Shown here: one piece after another, positions 41,865 to 50,067 of the stretch
Numbering within the stretch: position 1 is the first letter of the stretch
Layout of the letters: the number at the start of each line of letters is the position of its first letter
From: Flavimaribacter sp039888615
Lineage (GTDB): Bacteria > Pseudomonadota > Alphaproteobacteria > Rhizobiales > Rhizobiaceae
DNA length: 64,000 nucleotides
Strand: one strand, 5' to 3'
Assembly (NCBI GenBank): GCA_039888615.1
Contig: JBDQQS010000019.1
The notes under the pieces: model-generated
What the model saw: the letters and a program-made list of their open reading frames with translations, nothing else
Database searches by the model: none
Told to the model about the DNA's origin: nothing
Made by a program: the position numbers and the translations under genes

Positions 41865-43147
41865 CGATGGCGCTGGTTTTCGCAGGGCTGATCGTCCTGC
41901 TCGTCACCGGTATTCCGGTGTTCGCGGCGCTGGGCCTCGCGGCGACGGCGATCCTGCTGATATTCGAGGGCAGCGTGTCGAGCGTCGCCGACACGGTGTT
42001 CGCGGCGCTCGACAAGCCGGTTCTGGCGACAATCCCGCTGTTCGTGTTCATGGCGCAGATCATGGTGCGGACGAAGGTGATCGACGATCTCTACGACATG
42101 GCGAACGCCGTGATCGGCCATGTCCGCGGCGGTCTCGGCATTGCGACAGTGCTCTCCTGCACCATCTTCGCTGCGATTTCAGGCTCGTCCGTCGCGACGG
42201 CGCTCTCCATCGGATCGAGCGCCATTCCGCAGATGAAGCGGTTCGGCTATCCCGAGCGCGATGCGCTGGGCGTGGTGGCGGCCGGCGGCACGCTTGGCAT
42301 TCTCATTCCGCCGTCCGGCCCAATGATCCTCTACGCCATCGTCTCCGAGGTTTCGATCGGGGCGCTGTTCCTGGCCGGCATCATTCCCGGACTGCTGCTG
42401 GCGCTGATCTTCTCGCTCTATTGCCTGGCGCGCGCCGGTGCGCAGAAGCACGAAGGAACGCCGCAATGGGTGGGCTGGCCGAAGGTCGCGAGAGCGCTTG
42501 GCCGCTCCTTCTGGGCCGTAATGACGCCGCCGGTGGTGCTGGGCGGCATCTATCTCGGGATCTTCACGGCCACCGAAGCCGCCGCCGTCGGTGTGCTCTA
42601 TGCGCTGCTGGTAGCCGTGTTCGCCTACCGCAATTTCGGCATGTGGGACCTTGTCGACTGCGCCTGGCGCTCAATGCGCACCTCGGTGATGATGTTCATG
42701 ATCATCGCGGGCGCCGCGATGTTCGGCCACGCCATCACCATCATCCGGCTGCCGGTCGGGGTGACGGAGGCGGTGACGCATATGGGGCTCGGACCGCTTG
42801 GCTTCATTCTCGCCGTCATGGCCGTGATCTTCATCATGGGCATGTTTTTCGAGACCATCGCCATCATTCTGATCACCACGCCGATCCTGCTGCCGACCAT
42901 GGTCGCCTTCGACATCGACCTCATCTGGTACGGGGTGCTGTTGATGATCAACCTGGAACTGGCGCTGATCACGCCGCCGGTGGGCATGAACCTGTTCGTG
43001 CTGAAGGGGATCACCGACGCTTCGCTCGGCGAGATCGTGCGCGGAACCTATCCGTATGTGTTCCTGATGCTCGCCGGCCTGGCGCTGCTGATCATCATTC
43101 CGGGACTTGCGACCTGGCTGCCCTATGCGTCCGGCTTCGGGCGGTGA
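41861..43147 (+). CDS. TRAP transporter large permease DctM
   Basis: A 428-residue inner-membrane protein from the ATG at 41861, inside the dctQ stop. It shows GIPVFAALGLAATAILLIFE, then FAAISGSSVATALSIGSSAI, GTLGILIPPSGPMILYAI, and the C-terminal ALITPPVGMNLFVLKGI, all DctM landmarks. Its last codons (ASGFGR) and the following bases are repeated 875 bases downstream, beyond the fic module. It is the last gene of the LysR-controlled operon. Confidence 0.93.
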   Translation: MTMALVFAGLIVLLVTGIPVFAALGLAATAILLIFEGSVSSVADTVFAALDKPVLATIPLFVFMAQIMVRTKVIDDLYDMANAVIGHVRGGLGIATVLSCTIFAAISGSSVATALSIGSSAIPQMKRFGYPERDALGVVAAGGTLGILIPPSGPMILYAIVSEVSIGALFLAGIIPGLLLALIFSLYCLARAGAQKHEGTPQWVGWPKVARALGRSFWAVMTPPVVLGGIYLGIFTATEAAAVGVLYALLVAVFAYRNFGMWDLVDCAWRSMRTSVMMFMIIAGAAMFGHAITIIRLPVGVTEAVTHMGLGPLGFILAVMAVIFIMGMFFETIAIILITTPILLPTMVAFDIDLIWYGVLLMINLELALITPPVGMNLFVLKGITDASLGEIVRGTYPYVFLMLAGLALLIIIPGLATWLPYASGFGR

Positions 43148-43152
43148 GGGGA
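43126..43152. repeat. Left flanking repeat at the dctM 3' end
   Basis: A 27-base segment including the dctM stop codon, repeated at 44001-44027 with 25 of 27 identical positions. The pair brackets the small-ORF/fic module in direct orientation, as expected if the module inserted with duplication of the dctM end. Confidence 0.75.
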
Positions 43153-43204
43153 TTTGAGCTCAAACACATATGTAGCTCTGCCGGAAACATGATAGAGTGG
43201 GGAC

Positions 43205-43414
43205 ATGTCTGAAAAGCAAAAAACGTATCAGTCCTCTGTCAAAGTCAATACTCTGACGAAAGCAATCGGCTTGCAGAAAGCTGTCAAGTTTGCCGCTGTG
43301 GAAGGTATAGAAACCAGCCAAAGCGCCCATAGGATTGCCAAGAAAGCCGCTTCAGGCGGACAGAGCGGCGACGCCTATCGCGCTGCAATTACAATGGCTT
43401 ACAAGAAAAGCTAA
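43205..43414 (+). CDS. Small Fic-partner protein, putative antitoxin
   Basis: A 69-residue basic protein (KAIGLQKAVKFAAVEGIETS, then IAKKAASGGQSGDAY) whose stop lies two bases before the fic start, so translation is coupled. Position and size fit an antitoxin of a type II Fic module such as VbhA. The inhibitory motif (S/T)xxxE(G/N) is not clearly present: FAAVEG has the right spacing but F in place of S/T. The antitoxin role is inferred from context only. Base composition is AT-richer than dctM. Confidence 0.6.
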   Translation: MSEKQKTYQSSVKVNTLTKAIGLQKAVKFAAVEGIETSQSAHRIAKKAASGGQSGDAYRAAITMAYKKS

Positions 43415-43416
43415 CG

Positions 43417-43995
43417 GTGGTCCGATACAACTTACTCGACGATCCGCTCTGTTATCCGGGCACGCAAGTGCTTAAAAACAAGGCCGGGATCACAGTTCAG
43501 GAAGATCTCGAGCAATTTGAAAATCTGATGTTCGCCTCACGGGCTGAGGAAGAGCTGCCGTATGGAGTTCTTGATTTCCAACACTATCGAGCCATCCATC
43601 ATCACTTCTTTCAGGATGTTTTTGACTGGGCCGGTGAAATCCGAACCATAAGAACCGGCAAAGGGCAGAACTGGTTCTGCTATCCTGAGCACATCGAAGC
43701 GCAGGCCAATGATTTGTTCGCTCATCTTGCCGTGCGTAACCACTTTGCCGAAGCTGGCGCAAAAAGCAGGTTTGCCAAAAACGCGGCATGGTTCTTATCG
43801 GAAATCAACGCCATTCATCCTTTTCGAGAGGGCAACGGGCGCGTTCAACTTGTTTTCCTGACGTTGCTGGCTCGCAACGCTGGATATGACCTAAACGAAG
43901 ATATGCTTCAACCCGCCCCGTTTTTGGCCGCAATGATACGAAGTTTTAACGGGGATACCGGACCGCTTGCGAAGCAAATTGAAGACATGCTGTAA
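43417..43995 (+). CDS. fic: Fic-domain protein, putative AMP-transferase toxin
   Basis: A 192-residue single-domain Fic protein starting GTG at 43417. The active-site loop HPFREGNGRVQL is at residues 134-145, preceded by FHHHFFQDVFDWAGEIRTIR-like flap sequence. Fic enzymes transfer AMP from ATP to protein hydroxyls. The motif normally ends RxxR (HPFx[D/E]GNGRxxR); here the last arginine is Leu145. That arginine contacts ATP phosphates, so activity may be reduced or altered. The protein is otherwise complete. It lies in the inserted module behind dctM, and a remnant of a related gene is at 34076. Confidence 0.88.
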   Translation: MVRYNLLDDPLCYPGTQVLKNKAGITVQEDLEQFENLMFASRAEEELPYGVLDFQHYRAIHHHFFQDVFDWAGEIRTIRTGKGQNWFCYPEHIEAQANDLFAHLAVRNHFAEAGAKSRFAKNAAWFLSEINAIHPFREGNGRVQLVFLTLLARNAGYDLNEDMLQPAPFLAAMIRSFNGDTGPLAKQIEDML

Positions 43996-44000
43996 TTGTT

Positions 44001-44027
44001 TGCTTCCGGCTTCGGGCGGTGAAGGGA
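44001..44027. repeat. Right flanking repeat after the fic module
   Basis: Near-copy (25/27) of 43126-43152, TGCTTCCGGCTTCGGGCGGT and on, immediately before the AraC stop codon at 44029. No gene reads through it; as a dctM fragment it serves no obvious purpose except as the far end of the insertion. Confidence 0.75.
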
Positions 44028-44028
44028 A

Positions 44029-44940
44029 TTACGAGGCGGGTGGAGCTTCCCCGGACTTTGCGTAATGACCGGGAGGTTGGCCGACCTGACGTGAAAAGGC
44101 GAAGCTGAAGGCGCTCGCCGAGCCATAGCCGATTTGAGCGGCGACCTCCGAAACGCTCTTTTGGCCGTTACGAAGCAGCTGCTTGGCCATCGTCATTCGC
44201 CAGGAGAGCAGATAGTCCATCGGCGACGCGCCCACGTGCTTGCTGAAACGCGCGAAGAACGCAGAGCGGCTGAGACCCGCCTCCCGCGACAGTTCCGCAA
44301 TGGTCCAGTTCCGGTCCGGCGTCGCGTGCATCATTCTCAGCGCTGGCGCCAGTCGCTCGTCCGCAAGCCCCCGGAGCAGACCGGGCGCGGCCGTCGTGTC
44401 CGGAGAGGACCGCAGCGCCTCGATCAAAAGCACCTGAAGCAGATGTTCAAGCACCACATCGCGCGCAGACCTTTGCGAATGGACTTCGTTCGCCACGAGC
44501 CTGGTCAGCATCGCAAGCCGGTCTTCGCCCCGCACGACAACGAGATCCGGCAGGAGAGAGACCAGGAGAGCCGCGTCCGGAGAACCGAACACGCAATGGC
44601 CGACAAGGGTCTCCGTGTCCGCCGCTCCCGTTGAAGATCCGACACGGAAACTGCCGTCGGCCTGACGGACCCGAACCGACTGCTCGCCCTCAACCGGAGG
44701 TTCGATGCTCGACATCTCGAAATTGAACGCTGCGGGAACCAGCGCGAAATCGCCTGCTTCCAGAATGACCGGCGCTTTGTGTTCTACGGCAAGACGCGCC
44801 GACCCCGCGAGCATCATGCAGTAATAGACTTGCCTTACTTCGGTGCGGCGCACCCGCCATCGTCCCGAAGCGTGGACCAGCTTGGAGGCCGGCGCATGCG
44901 GTTGAAGCATTGTGATGATATCGGCAAGAGGATCAGGCAT
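44029..44940 (-). CDS. AraC-family regulator with cupin sensor domain
   Basis: A 303-residue regulator. The N-terminal cupin-like domain (HASGRWRVRRTEVRQVYYCM, then GDFALVPAAFNFEM) resembles the AraC cupin_6 type. The C-terminal double HTH reads ELSREAGLSRSAFFARFSKH and KSVSEVAAQIGYGSASAFSF. It is divergent from the SDR gene with 102 bases between them, a pairing seen often for aldehyde- or xenobiotic-responsive regulators. The intergenic stretch carries ATGGAC and GTCCAT facing each other at a distance, a possible looping site. Confidence 0.9.
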   Translation of the reverse strand: MPDPLADIITMLQPHAPASKLVHASGRWRVRRTEVRQVYYCMMLAGSARLAVEHKAPVILEAGDFALVPAAFNFEMSSIEPPVEGEQSVRVRQADGSFRVGSSTGAADTETLVGHCVFGSPDAALLVSLLPDLVVVRGEDRLAMLTRLVANEVHSQRSARDVVLEHLLQVLLIEALRSSPDTTAAPGLLRGLADERLAPALRMMHATPDRNWTIAELSREAGLSRSAFFARFSKHVGASPMDYLLSWRMTMAKQLLRNGQKSVSEVAAQIGYGSASAFSFAFSRQVGQPPGHYAKSGEAPPAS

Positions 44941-45042
44941 CAGGATTAATTCTAATAATACATGGACTATTCATTATAGAAAGTCCGGTAACGAGTGTCC
45001 ATATTCCGGAGTGTTATCGTTGTCCAGTGAAAGGGTCACACA

Positions 45043-45798
45043 ATGAATACTGTCATGATTACGGGCTGCTCCTCGGGATTCGGCCTGGAGACCGCGTGTC
45101 ATTTTCTCGATCGGGGATGGAATGTCGTCGCCACGATGCGCAAGCCCGATCCCGCCGTCCTTCCAGCGGCGGACGGATTGCGGTTGCTCCAGCTTGATGT
45201 CACCGACGGTGAAAGCATAGCGAACGCAGTGGCTGAAGCGGGCGAGATCGACGTTCTCGTCAACAACGCCGGGATTGGCTGGCTGAATGCGCTTGAAGGC
45301 ACGCCTCTCGCCGCCATCCGGGAGATATTCGAGACAAATACCTTCGGTGTGATGGCCATGATGCAGGCGGTCCTGCCACAGTTCCGGGAAAAAAATTCAG
45401 GCGTCATCGTCAACGTCTCGTCGAGCGTGACGCTCAGACCCTTGCCGCTGCTTTCGATTTACACAGCCAGCAAGGCGGCTATCAACGCCTTCACGGAATC
45501 GGTTGCTATCGAACTGGCTGCTTTCAATATCCGCGCCTGCGCCGTTTTGCCCGGGCGCGCCATGACGACGCGCTTTTCACAAACAGCCCAGGCGCGCATG
45601 AAGGACGAAGGCGGTTTTCCCGAACCTTATGCGGATTTCGCCAAGGGCATTTTAACCCGCATGCGCGCGGCGCCCGAGGGTCCGGCGACCGAACCTCAGG
45701 ATGTCGCGGAAGCTATCTGGCGCGCGGCGACCGATCCCGATTGCCCAAGCCCGTTGCCGGCCGGCGCAGACGCTGTCGCGTGGGCGAATGGCGATTGA
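45043..45798 (+). CDS. Short-chain dehydrogenase/reductase
   Basis: A 251-residue classical SDR with MITGCSSGFGLETACHFLDR at the N-terminus (TGxxxGxG), NNAGIG near residue 75, and the active site SSSVTLRPLPLLSIYTASKA with YxxxK. GRAMTTRF follows as the cofactor exit loop. It is divergent from the AraC gene and probably its main target. Substrate unknown. Intact, unlike the SDR at 23997-24914, from which it differs in sequence and orientation. Confidence 0.9.
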   Translation: MNTVMITGCSSGFGLETACHFLDRGWNVVATMRKPDPAVLPAADGLRLLQLDVTDGESIANAVAEAGEIDVLVNNAGIGWLNALEGTPLAAIREIFETNTFGVMAMMQAVLPQFREKNSGVIVNVSSSVTLRPLPLLSIYTASKAAINAFTESVAIELAAFNIRACAVLPGRAMTTRFSQTAQARMKDEGGFPEPYADFAKGILTRMRAAPEGPATEPQDVAEAIWRAATDPDCPSPLPAGADAVAWANGD

Positions 45799-45806
45799 CG
45801 GTCACG

Positions 45807-45836
45807 CAAAATCCCGCCCGCGCTGAGGCGCGGGCG
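45807..45836. terminator. Hairpin between convergent SDR and ubiC genes
   Basis: A 9 bp perfect stem, CGCCCGCGC at 45815-45823 and GCGCGGGCG at 45828-45836, with tetraloop TGAG. On the minus strand it is followed by GGATTTTGC, so it best suits termination of ubiC transcription, though it can serve both strands. Confidence 0.55.
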
Positions 45837-45887
45837 AATGGAGGGCGGCTCGCAGGCCGTCTCAGGGGCAGGGGTGAGCCGCTTGTA

Positions 45888-46592
45888 TCAATCCCGCTGC
45901 AGAGGGATCGGGCGGCGGAATTCTTCCCTAATGACGGGATCGGGAATGTCGGCGCCTTCGGCAAAGGACGGCGGCAGGAAGATTTCGGTCAGGAGCAGCG
46001 GCAGGCCGCTCAGCGAGAACAGGTTGCGCCGTCCCCAGAACGGAATGTCGGACTCGCTGAAATTGCATCTTTCACGGACGGAGGCGAGCAGCGGGTAGTC
46101 GAAATCGAGCGCGGCGATCTCCGCCGTCCGGCGGCGAACGTCCTTGAGTTCGAACAGCACGTTGCCGAGCGGCCTTGTGCCGAGTTCGACGAAGGTCTTC
46201 TGCATCTCGTCGAAGGTTTCGACCGGTATGACGGTGCGGGCGGTCAGCACCGGCAGATCCCGTATTTTCAGAATGACTTCTCTGATCCGTCCTTCTTCGA
46301 CATTCTCGCCCAGTATCTTTCGTTCGGACGGCAGCGTCTCGTCGAGGCGCTCGGACAGCAGGTCGACCTTGACGTCGCCCTCGTAGCTGGCTTCGAGCGT
46401 CTTCGTCATCGAGTGGCATTCGGTGACCCAAGGACCGATCTTCGGCGGCGCGAGCTTCAGCGACCAATCGTACACATCGTACCATTCGCCAATTTCAAGC
46501 TTGTCCGTTCCCGCGTGGGTGTTTTCGGAATGAATTGGCTGGCGCCGGCTGTTGTCGAGCATGTAGAAGTCCAGTTTCTTTTGACGATTCAC
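45888..46592 (-). CDS. ubiC: Chorismate lyase-like protein (UbiC family)
   Basis: A 234-residue protein whose C-terminal two thirds matches UbiC: SMTKTLEASYEGDVKVDLLS, REVILKIRDLPVLTARTVIP with Arg119, PLGNVLFEL, FWGRRNLFSLSGLPLLLTEI with Glu203, then FLPPSF. UbiC splits chorismate to 4-hydroxybenzoate and pyruvate, the first step of ubiquinone ring supply. The start is GTG 46592 with AGGTAG upstream; an ATG ten codons later is possible. It is ~70 residues longer than E. coli UbiC, with extra sequence at both ends. The 3' end is convergent with the SDR gene. Confidence 0.75.
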   Translation of the reverse strand: MNRQKKLDFYMLDNSRRQPIHSENTHAGTDKLEIGEWYDVYDWSLKLAPPKIGPWVTECHSMTKTLEASYEGDVKVDLLSERLDETLPSERKILGENVEEGRIREVILKIRDLPVLTARTVIPVETFDEMQKTFVELGTRPLGNVLFELKDVRRRTAEIAALDFDYPLLASVRERCNFSESDIPFWGRRNLFSLSGLPLLLTEIFLPPSFAEGADIPDPVIREEFRRPIPLQRD

Positions 46593-46803
46593 TACCTATA
46601 CATGACGACGGTCGTGTTCAATCGGTGTTTCGATCAATTTCCATACTGTCCCCGAAAGATGCAGGAGGCGCCCTTTTGACGGCTCGTCGACGATTTTCGA
46701 GCCGATTTCCCGATGTTTATTTCGGCTCATCAAAAAAGTGTGAGTTTCCTTGGCGATAACTGGCGATATTGTAATAATTCTAATCGCCAAGAAGGAGTGC
46801 GAC

Positions 46804-47244
46804 ATGAAGCCAGGGATTGCTCTTATCCTAGCCGTATCGATGACCGCCGCAACGGTCGCCTATGCCGCGGAACCGCAGGAAGAACGGCAGATGACGATGA
46901 AACAGATTGGGGGCGCCATGGGTTCGCTCGCCAAGATGGCCAAGGGGGAGGCGGAATATGACGCCGACGCCGCGCGGCAGGCCTTTACGACAATATCCGA
47001 ATCAATCGAGACATTCGGCCAGCAATTCCCGGAAGGGTCTGAAACGGGATTCGAGACCGAAGCGCATCCTGACATCTGGACCAACCGCGATGATTTCGAC
47101 GCCCGGGTTGCAAAGCTGAAGGCGGATGCAGCCGCCGCTGCAGACAGCGTTGGCGACGACGCCAGTGACCTTGGCGCGAAATTGGGTATGGTTGGCCAGA
47201 ACTGTGCTTCGTGCCATGAGACCTATCGCTTGAAGAACAGCTGA
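46804..47244 (+). CDS. Cytochrome c' / c556-type protein
   Basis: A 146-residue periplasmic cytochrome. The signal peptide is MKPGIALILAVSMTAATVAY with AYA before the cleavage site. The four-helix-bundle sequence ends with the heme motif CASCH at the C-terminus (MVGQNCASCHETYRLK), as in class II cytochromes c. AAGGAG lies before the ATG. Cytochromes c' bind NO or act as small electron carriers. The diheme cytochrome gene follows after 29 bases and is probably in the same operon. Confidence 0.9.
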   Translation: MKPGIALILAVSMTAATVAYAAEPQEERQMTMKQIGGAMGSLAKMAKGEAEYDADAARQAFTTISESIETFGQQFPEGSETGFETEAHPDIWTNRDDFDARVAKLKADAAAAADSVGDDASDLGAKLGMVGQNCASCHETYRLKNS

Positions 47245-47273
47245 TTACGCGCTGAATTGATTCGGGAGATTGC

Positions 47274-48185
47274 ATGCGCAGAATTATCGGAAGCCTGATC
47301 GTGATGGCGGTCGTTGCGGCCGTCATCCTCTGGTTTCTGAGCGCCCCGCAACCGCTCCCGCAATCGGCCTTCGACGGTCTTTCCGACCCCGACACGGAAC
47401 GGGGTCGGCAGGTGTTTCTCGCCGGCGGCTGCACGTCATGCCACGCGGCGCCGGGCGCCGAAGGCGACGACAAGCTGATATTGAGCGGCGGGCTTGCGAT
47501 CGAAAGCGATTTCGGCGTTTTCCATGCGCCGAACATTTCCAGCGATCCGAACGCGGGGATCGGCGGCTGGAGCTTCGCCGATTTCGCGAATGCGATGAAA
47601 GCCGGCGTCGGCGCGGACGGCGAGCACCTCTATCCGTCCTTTCCCTACACGTCCTACACGCGCATGACGATGGCGGACCTGAACGACCTGTTCGCCTATA
47701 TGCAGACCTTGCCCGCCAGCAGCGAGGCTTCGCCCGGGCACGACCTTCCGTTTCCCTTCAACATCCGTCGCGGCCTGGGTCTGTGGAAAATGCTCTATCT
47801 CAACGATGCGCCGGCGGTCGATCTGGCCGGCGCCGACGAACAGGTTGCGCGCGGCCAGTATCTCGTCGAGGGGCCGGGCCATTGCGGCGAATGCCACACG
47901 CCGCGGAACATGATCGGCGGACCGAAACGCGCCGCCTGGCTTTCCGGCGCCCCGAACCCCGACGGTCCGGGCGTCATTCCCAACATAACGCCGGACGGCG
48001 GCGTTTCGTCGTGGAGCGCCGCTGACATAGCCTACTATCTGGAAAGCGGGTTCACGCCGGACTTCGATTCCGTCGGCGGCTCCATGGTGGCTGTGCAAAA
48101 GAATTTCGCCGAACTGCCGGCTTCCGACCGCGAAGCGGTCGCCGCCTACCTCAAGGCCATTCCCGGGCATCCCAACGGCTATTGA
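47274..48185 (+). CDS. Membrane-anchored diheme cytochrome c
   Basis: A 303-residue protein with an uncleaved-looking N-terminal anchor (IIGSLIVMAVVAAVILWFLS) and two heme motifs, CTSCH near residue 53 and CGECH near 207. The spacing and the sequences GVFHAPNISSDPNAGIGGWS and PNITPDGGVSSWSAADIAYY match cytochrome subunits of periplasmic alcohol, gluconate or sorbitol dehydrogenases. It would pass electrons to the respiratory chain, perhaps through the cytochrome c' gene product upstream. No dehydrogenase gene lies beside it. Confidence 0.87.
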   Translation: MRRIIGSLIVMAVVAAVILWFLSAPQPLPQSAFDGLSDPDTERGRQVFLAGGCTSCHAAPGAEGDDKLILSGGLAIESDFGVFHAPNISSDPNAGIGGWSFADFANAMKAGVGADGEHLYPSFPYTSYTRMTMADLNDLFAYMQTLPASSEASPGHDLPFPFNIRRGLGLWKMLYLNDAPAVDLAGADEQVARGQYLVEGPGHCGECHTPRNMIGGPKRAAWLSGAPNPDGPGVIPNITPDGGVSSWSAADIAYYLESGFTPDFDSVGGSMVAVQKNFAELPASDREAVAAYLKAIPGHPNGY

Positions 48186-48225
48186 CAAAACGCGCCATTG
48201 AGCTGAGCAGATAGCGCGCCATACG

Positions 48226-49167
48226 GTGACTGATTCACGCCCCGTGCCGAGTCAGGCGCGACAGGCGCGGAAGATGGAAATGGAATTGGCGAAGCAAACC
48301 GCGCGGATCCGCTGGGCGATCCCGTTGATGACCGGCGCGGCGGCGCTTGTGGCGGCGACGTCGCTTTTCGCCAAGGCGCTTGGAATCGACGGCGGCGACG
48401 CGGGCCTTCATCCTTTCCAGATAAGCGCCGGACGCTTTTTGTTCGGTCTCTCGGCCATATGTCTGATCCTTCTGGCCAGGCCGACGATGCGCCCGACTTT
48501 CGAAAACACGCGCTGGGACTGGCACATGGCGCGATCGCTCTGTGGATGGCTGGGCGTGACCGCGATGTTCGCGGCAGTGGCGCGGATGCCCGTCGCCGAA
48601 GCGACCGCCATAAGTTTCCTCAATCCCCTGGTGACCATGGGTCTCGCCGTGTTGCTTCTCGGCGAACATCTGGGAAGACGAAAGATCATCGCCGCGCTGC
48701 TGGCCGTGGCCGGCGCGGTCCTGATCCTCAGACCGGGTACGGAGGCGTTCCGGTCCGCCGGGCTCTTCGCCCTGGCGGCAGCCGGTTTTCTGGGGCTCGA
48801 AGCCATATTCATCAAACGGCTGAGCGACCGCGAACCACCGCTGCGCATCCTCCTCATCAACAATTCGATTGGCGCGGTCGTGTCGCTGACCGTCGCAAGT
48901 TTCGTCTGGATCTGGCCTTCGCAATGGCAGTGGACGCTGCTGGCGTGTCTTGGCGTCGTGATGGTGTGCGGGCAGGCTCTGTTCATACAGGCGATGAAGC
49001 GCGGCGAGGCGAGCCTGGTCATTCCGGCGTTTTATTCGGCGCTGGTGTTCGCCGCCTTGTTCGATTTCGCGCTTTACCGCGTGGTTCCCGGCTGGACAGC
49101 GATTGTCGGCGGAGCGCTGATCCTGTTCGCGACAGTGATGCTGAGCCGCGCGCAACCGTCCAACTGA
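48226..49167 (+). CDS. DMT-superfamily (EamA) transporter
   Basis: A 313-residue inner-membrane protein with ten hydrophobic segments in two EamA repeats. Landmarks: RSLCGWLGVTAMFAAVARMP, VAEATAISFLNPLVTMGLAV and GLFALAAAGFLGLEAIFIKR, then SLVIPAFYSALVFAALFDFA. The start may be GTG 48226 or the ATG at 48274; neither has a strong ribosome site. Family members export amino acids, purines or other metabolites. Single gene. Confidence 0.82.
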   Translation: MTDSRPVPSQARQARKMEMELAKQTARIRWAIPLMTGAAALVAATSLFAKALGIDGGDAGLHPFQISAGRFLFGLSAICLILLARPTMRPTFENTRWDWHMARSLCGWLGVTAMFAAVARMPVAEATAISFLNPLVTMGLAVLLLGEHLGRRKIIAALLAVAGAVLILRPGTEAFRSAGLFALAAAGFLGLEAIFIKRLSDREPPLRILLINNSIGAVVSLTVASFVWIWPSQWQWTLLACLGVVMVCGQALFIQAMKRGEASLVIPAFYSALVFAALFDFALYRVVPGWTAIVGGALILFATVMLSRAQPSN

Positions 49168-49263
49168 TTGTCGGGAACTCGTATCCATAAACCGGGCTTG
49201 CAGACATTCCAGTGGAGTTCTATTCCAAACTTAGAAATGTCCGCATCAAATTCCGAGGTCAGA

Positions 49264-50046
49264 ATGCTAAGTGAAGAACAGCGCGCGGAGGCGATCGCCT
49301 CTCTCCTGGAAAGTCATCGCACCAAGGTGCAGGGACGACGCCCATCGGAAATGTTTCCCGACATCGAAATCGAGGATTCCTATGCGATATCCTCCGGCGT
49401 GGCTCAGGAACGGGTGCGTCAGGGACGCAAGATCGTTGGTCACAAGATTGGTCTCACATCCAAGGCGATGCAGGCGTCCTCCAAGATCGACGAGCCTGAT
49501 TACGGCTATCTGTTTGATGACCTCGTCTTGAACGATGGCGCGAAGGTTGCGTTCGAGACCTTTTGCGTGCCTCGCGTCGAACCGGAGTTGACCTTCATTC
49601 TGAAGGAGCCGCTGCAAGGGCCGGGCGTCGGCCTTGTCGACGTGATGCGGGCGACCGAGTGGGTCGTGCCGTCCATTGAGATCATCGACGCGCGGTTGAC
49701 CGAGCCGCGCAAGATCTTCGACACGGTGGCCGACAACGGCGCTGCGGCCGGCATCGTTCTCGGCGGCCGTCCGGTGCGTCCGGAGGACGTGGACCTGCGC
49801 TGGGTCGGCGCCATCTTCTACCGCAATTCGGAAATCGAGGAGACGGGCATTGCCGCGGGCGTGCTCGGACATCCGGCGATGGCGATCGCCTGGCTCGCGA
49901 ACAAGCTTGGACCTTTCGGTACGACGCTCGAGCCCGGACACCTGATGCTTTCGGGCTCCTTTACCCGACCGGTCTGGGCGAACAAGGGCGACACGCTGCA
50001 CGCCGATTTCGGACCGCTCGGCTCCGTCGCAGTCCAGTTCGTGTGA
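49264..50046 (+). CDS. hpaH: 2-oxohept-3-ene-1,7-dioate hydratase
   Basis: A 260-residue cytosolic hydratase from the ATG at 49264, preceded by GAGG. Diagnostic stretches are GHKIGLTSKAMQASSKIDEP, DYGYLFDDLVLNDG, VPRVEPELTFILKEPLQGP (ExE metal site) and AAGVLGHPAMAIAWLANKL. It matches HpaH of the homoprotocatechuate meta-pathway, which hydrates the C7 dienol before aldolase cleavage. The aldolase gene hpaI follows but is decayed, and no other meta-pathway gene is here. The paralogue at 18923 has a signal peptide. Confidence 0.88.
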   Translation: MLSEEQRAEAIASLLESHRTKVQGRRPSEMFPDIEIEDSYAISSGVAQERVRQGRKIVGHKIGLTSKAMQASSKIDEPDYGYLFDDLVLNDGAKVAFETFCVPRVEPELTFILKEPLQGPGVGLVDVMRATEWVVPSIEIIDARLTEPRKIFDTVADNGAAAGIVLGGRPVRPEDVDLRWVGAIFYRNSEIEETGIAAGVLGHPAMAIAWLANKLGPFGTTLEPGHLMLSGSFTRPVWANKGDTLHADFGPLGSVAVQFV

Positions 50047-50067
50047 GGAATCGGCTTTTCGGCGCCG

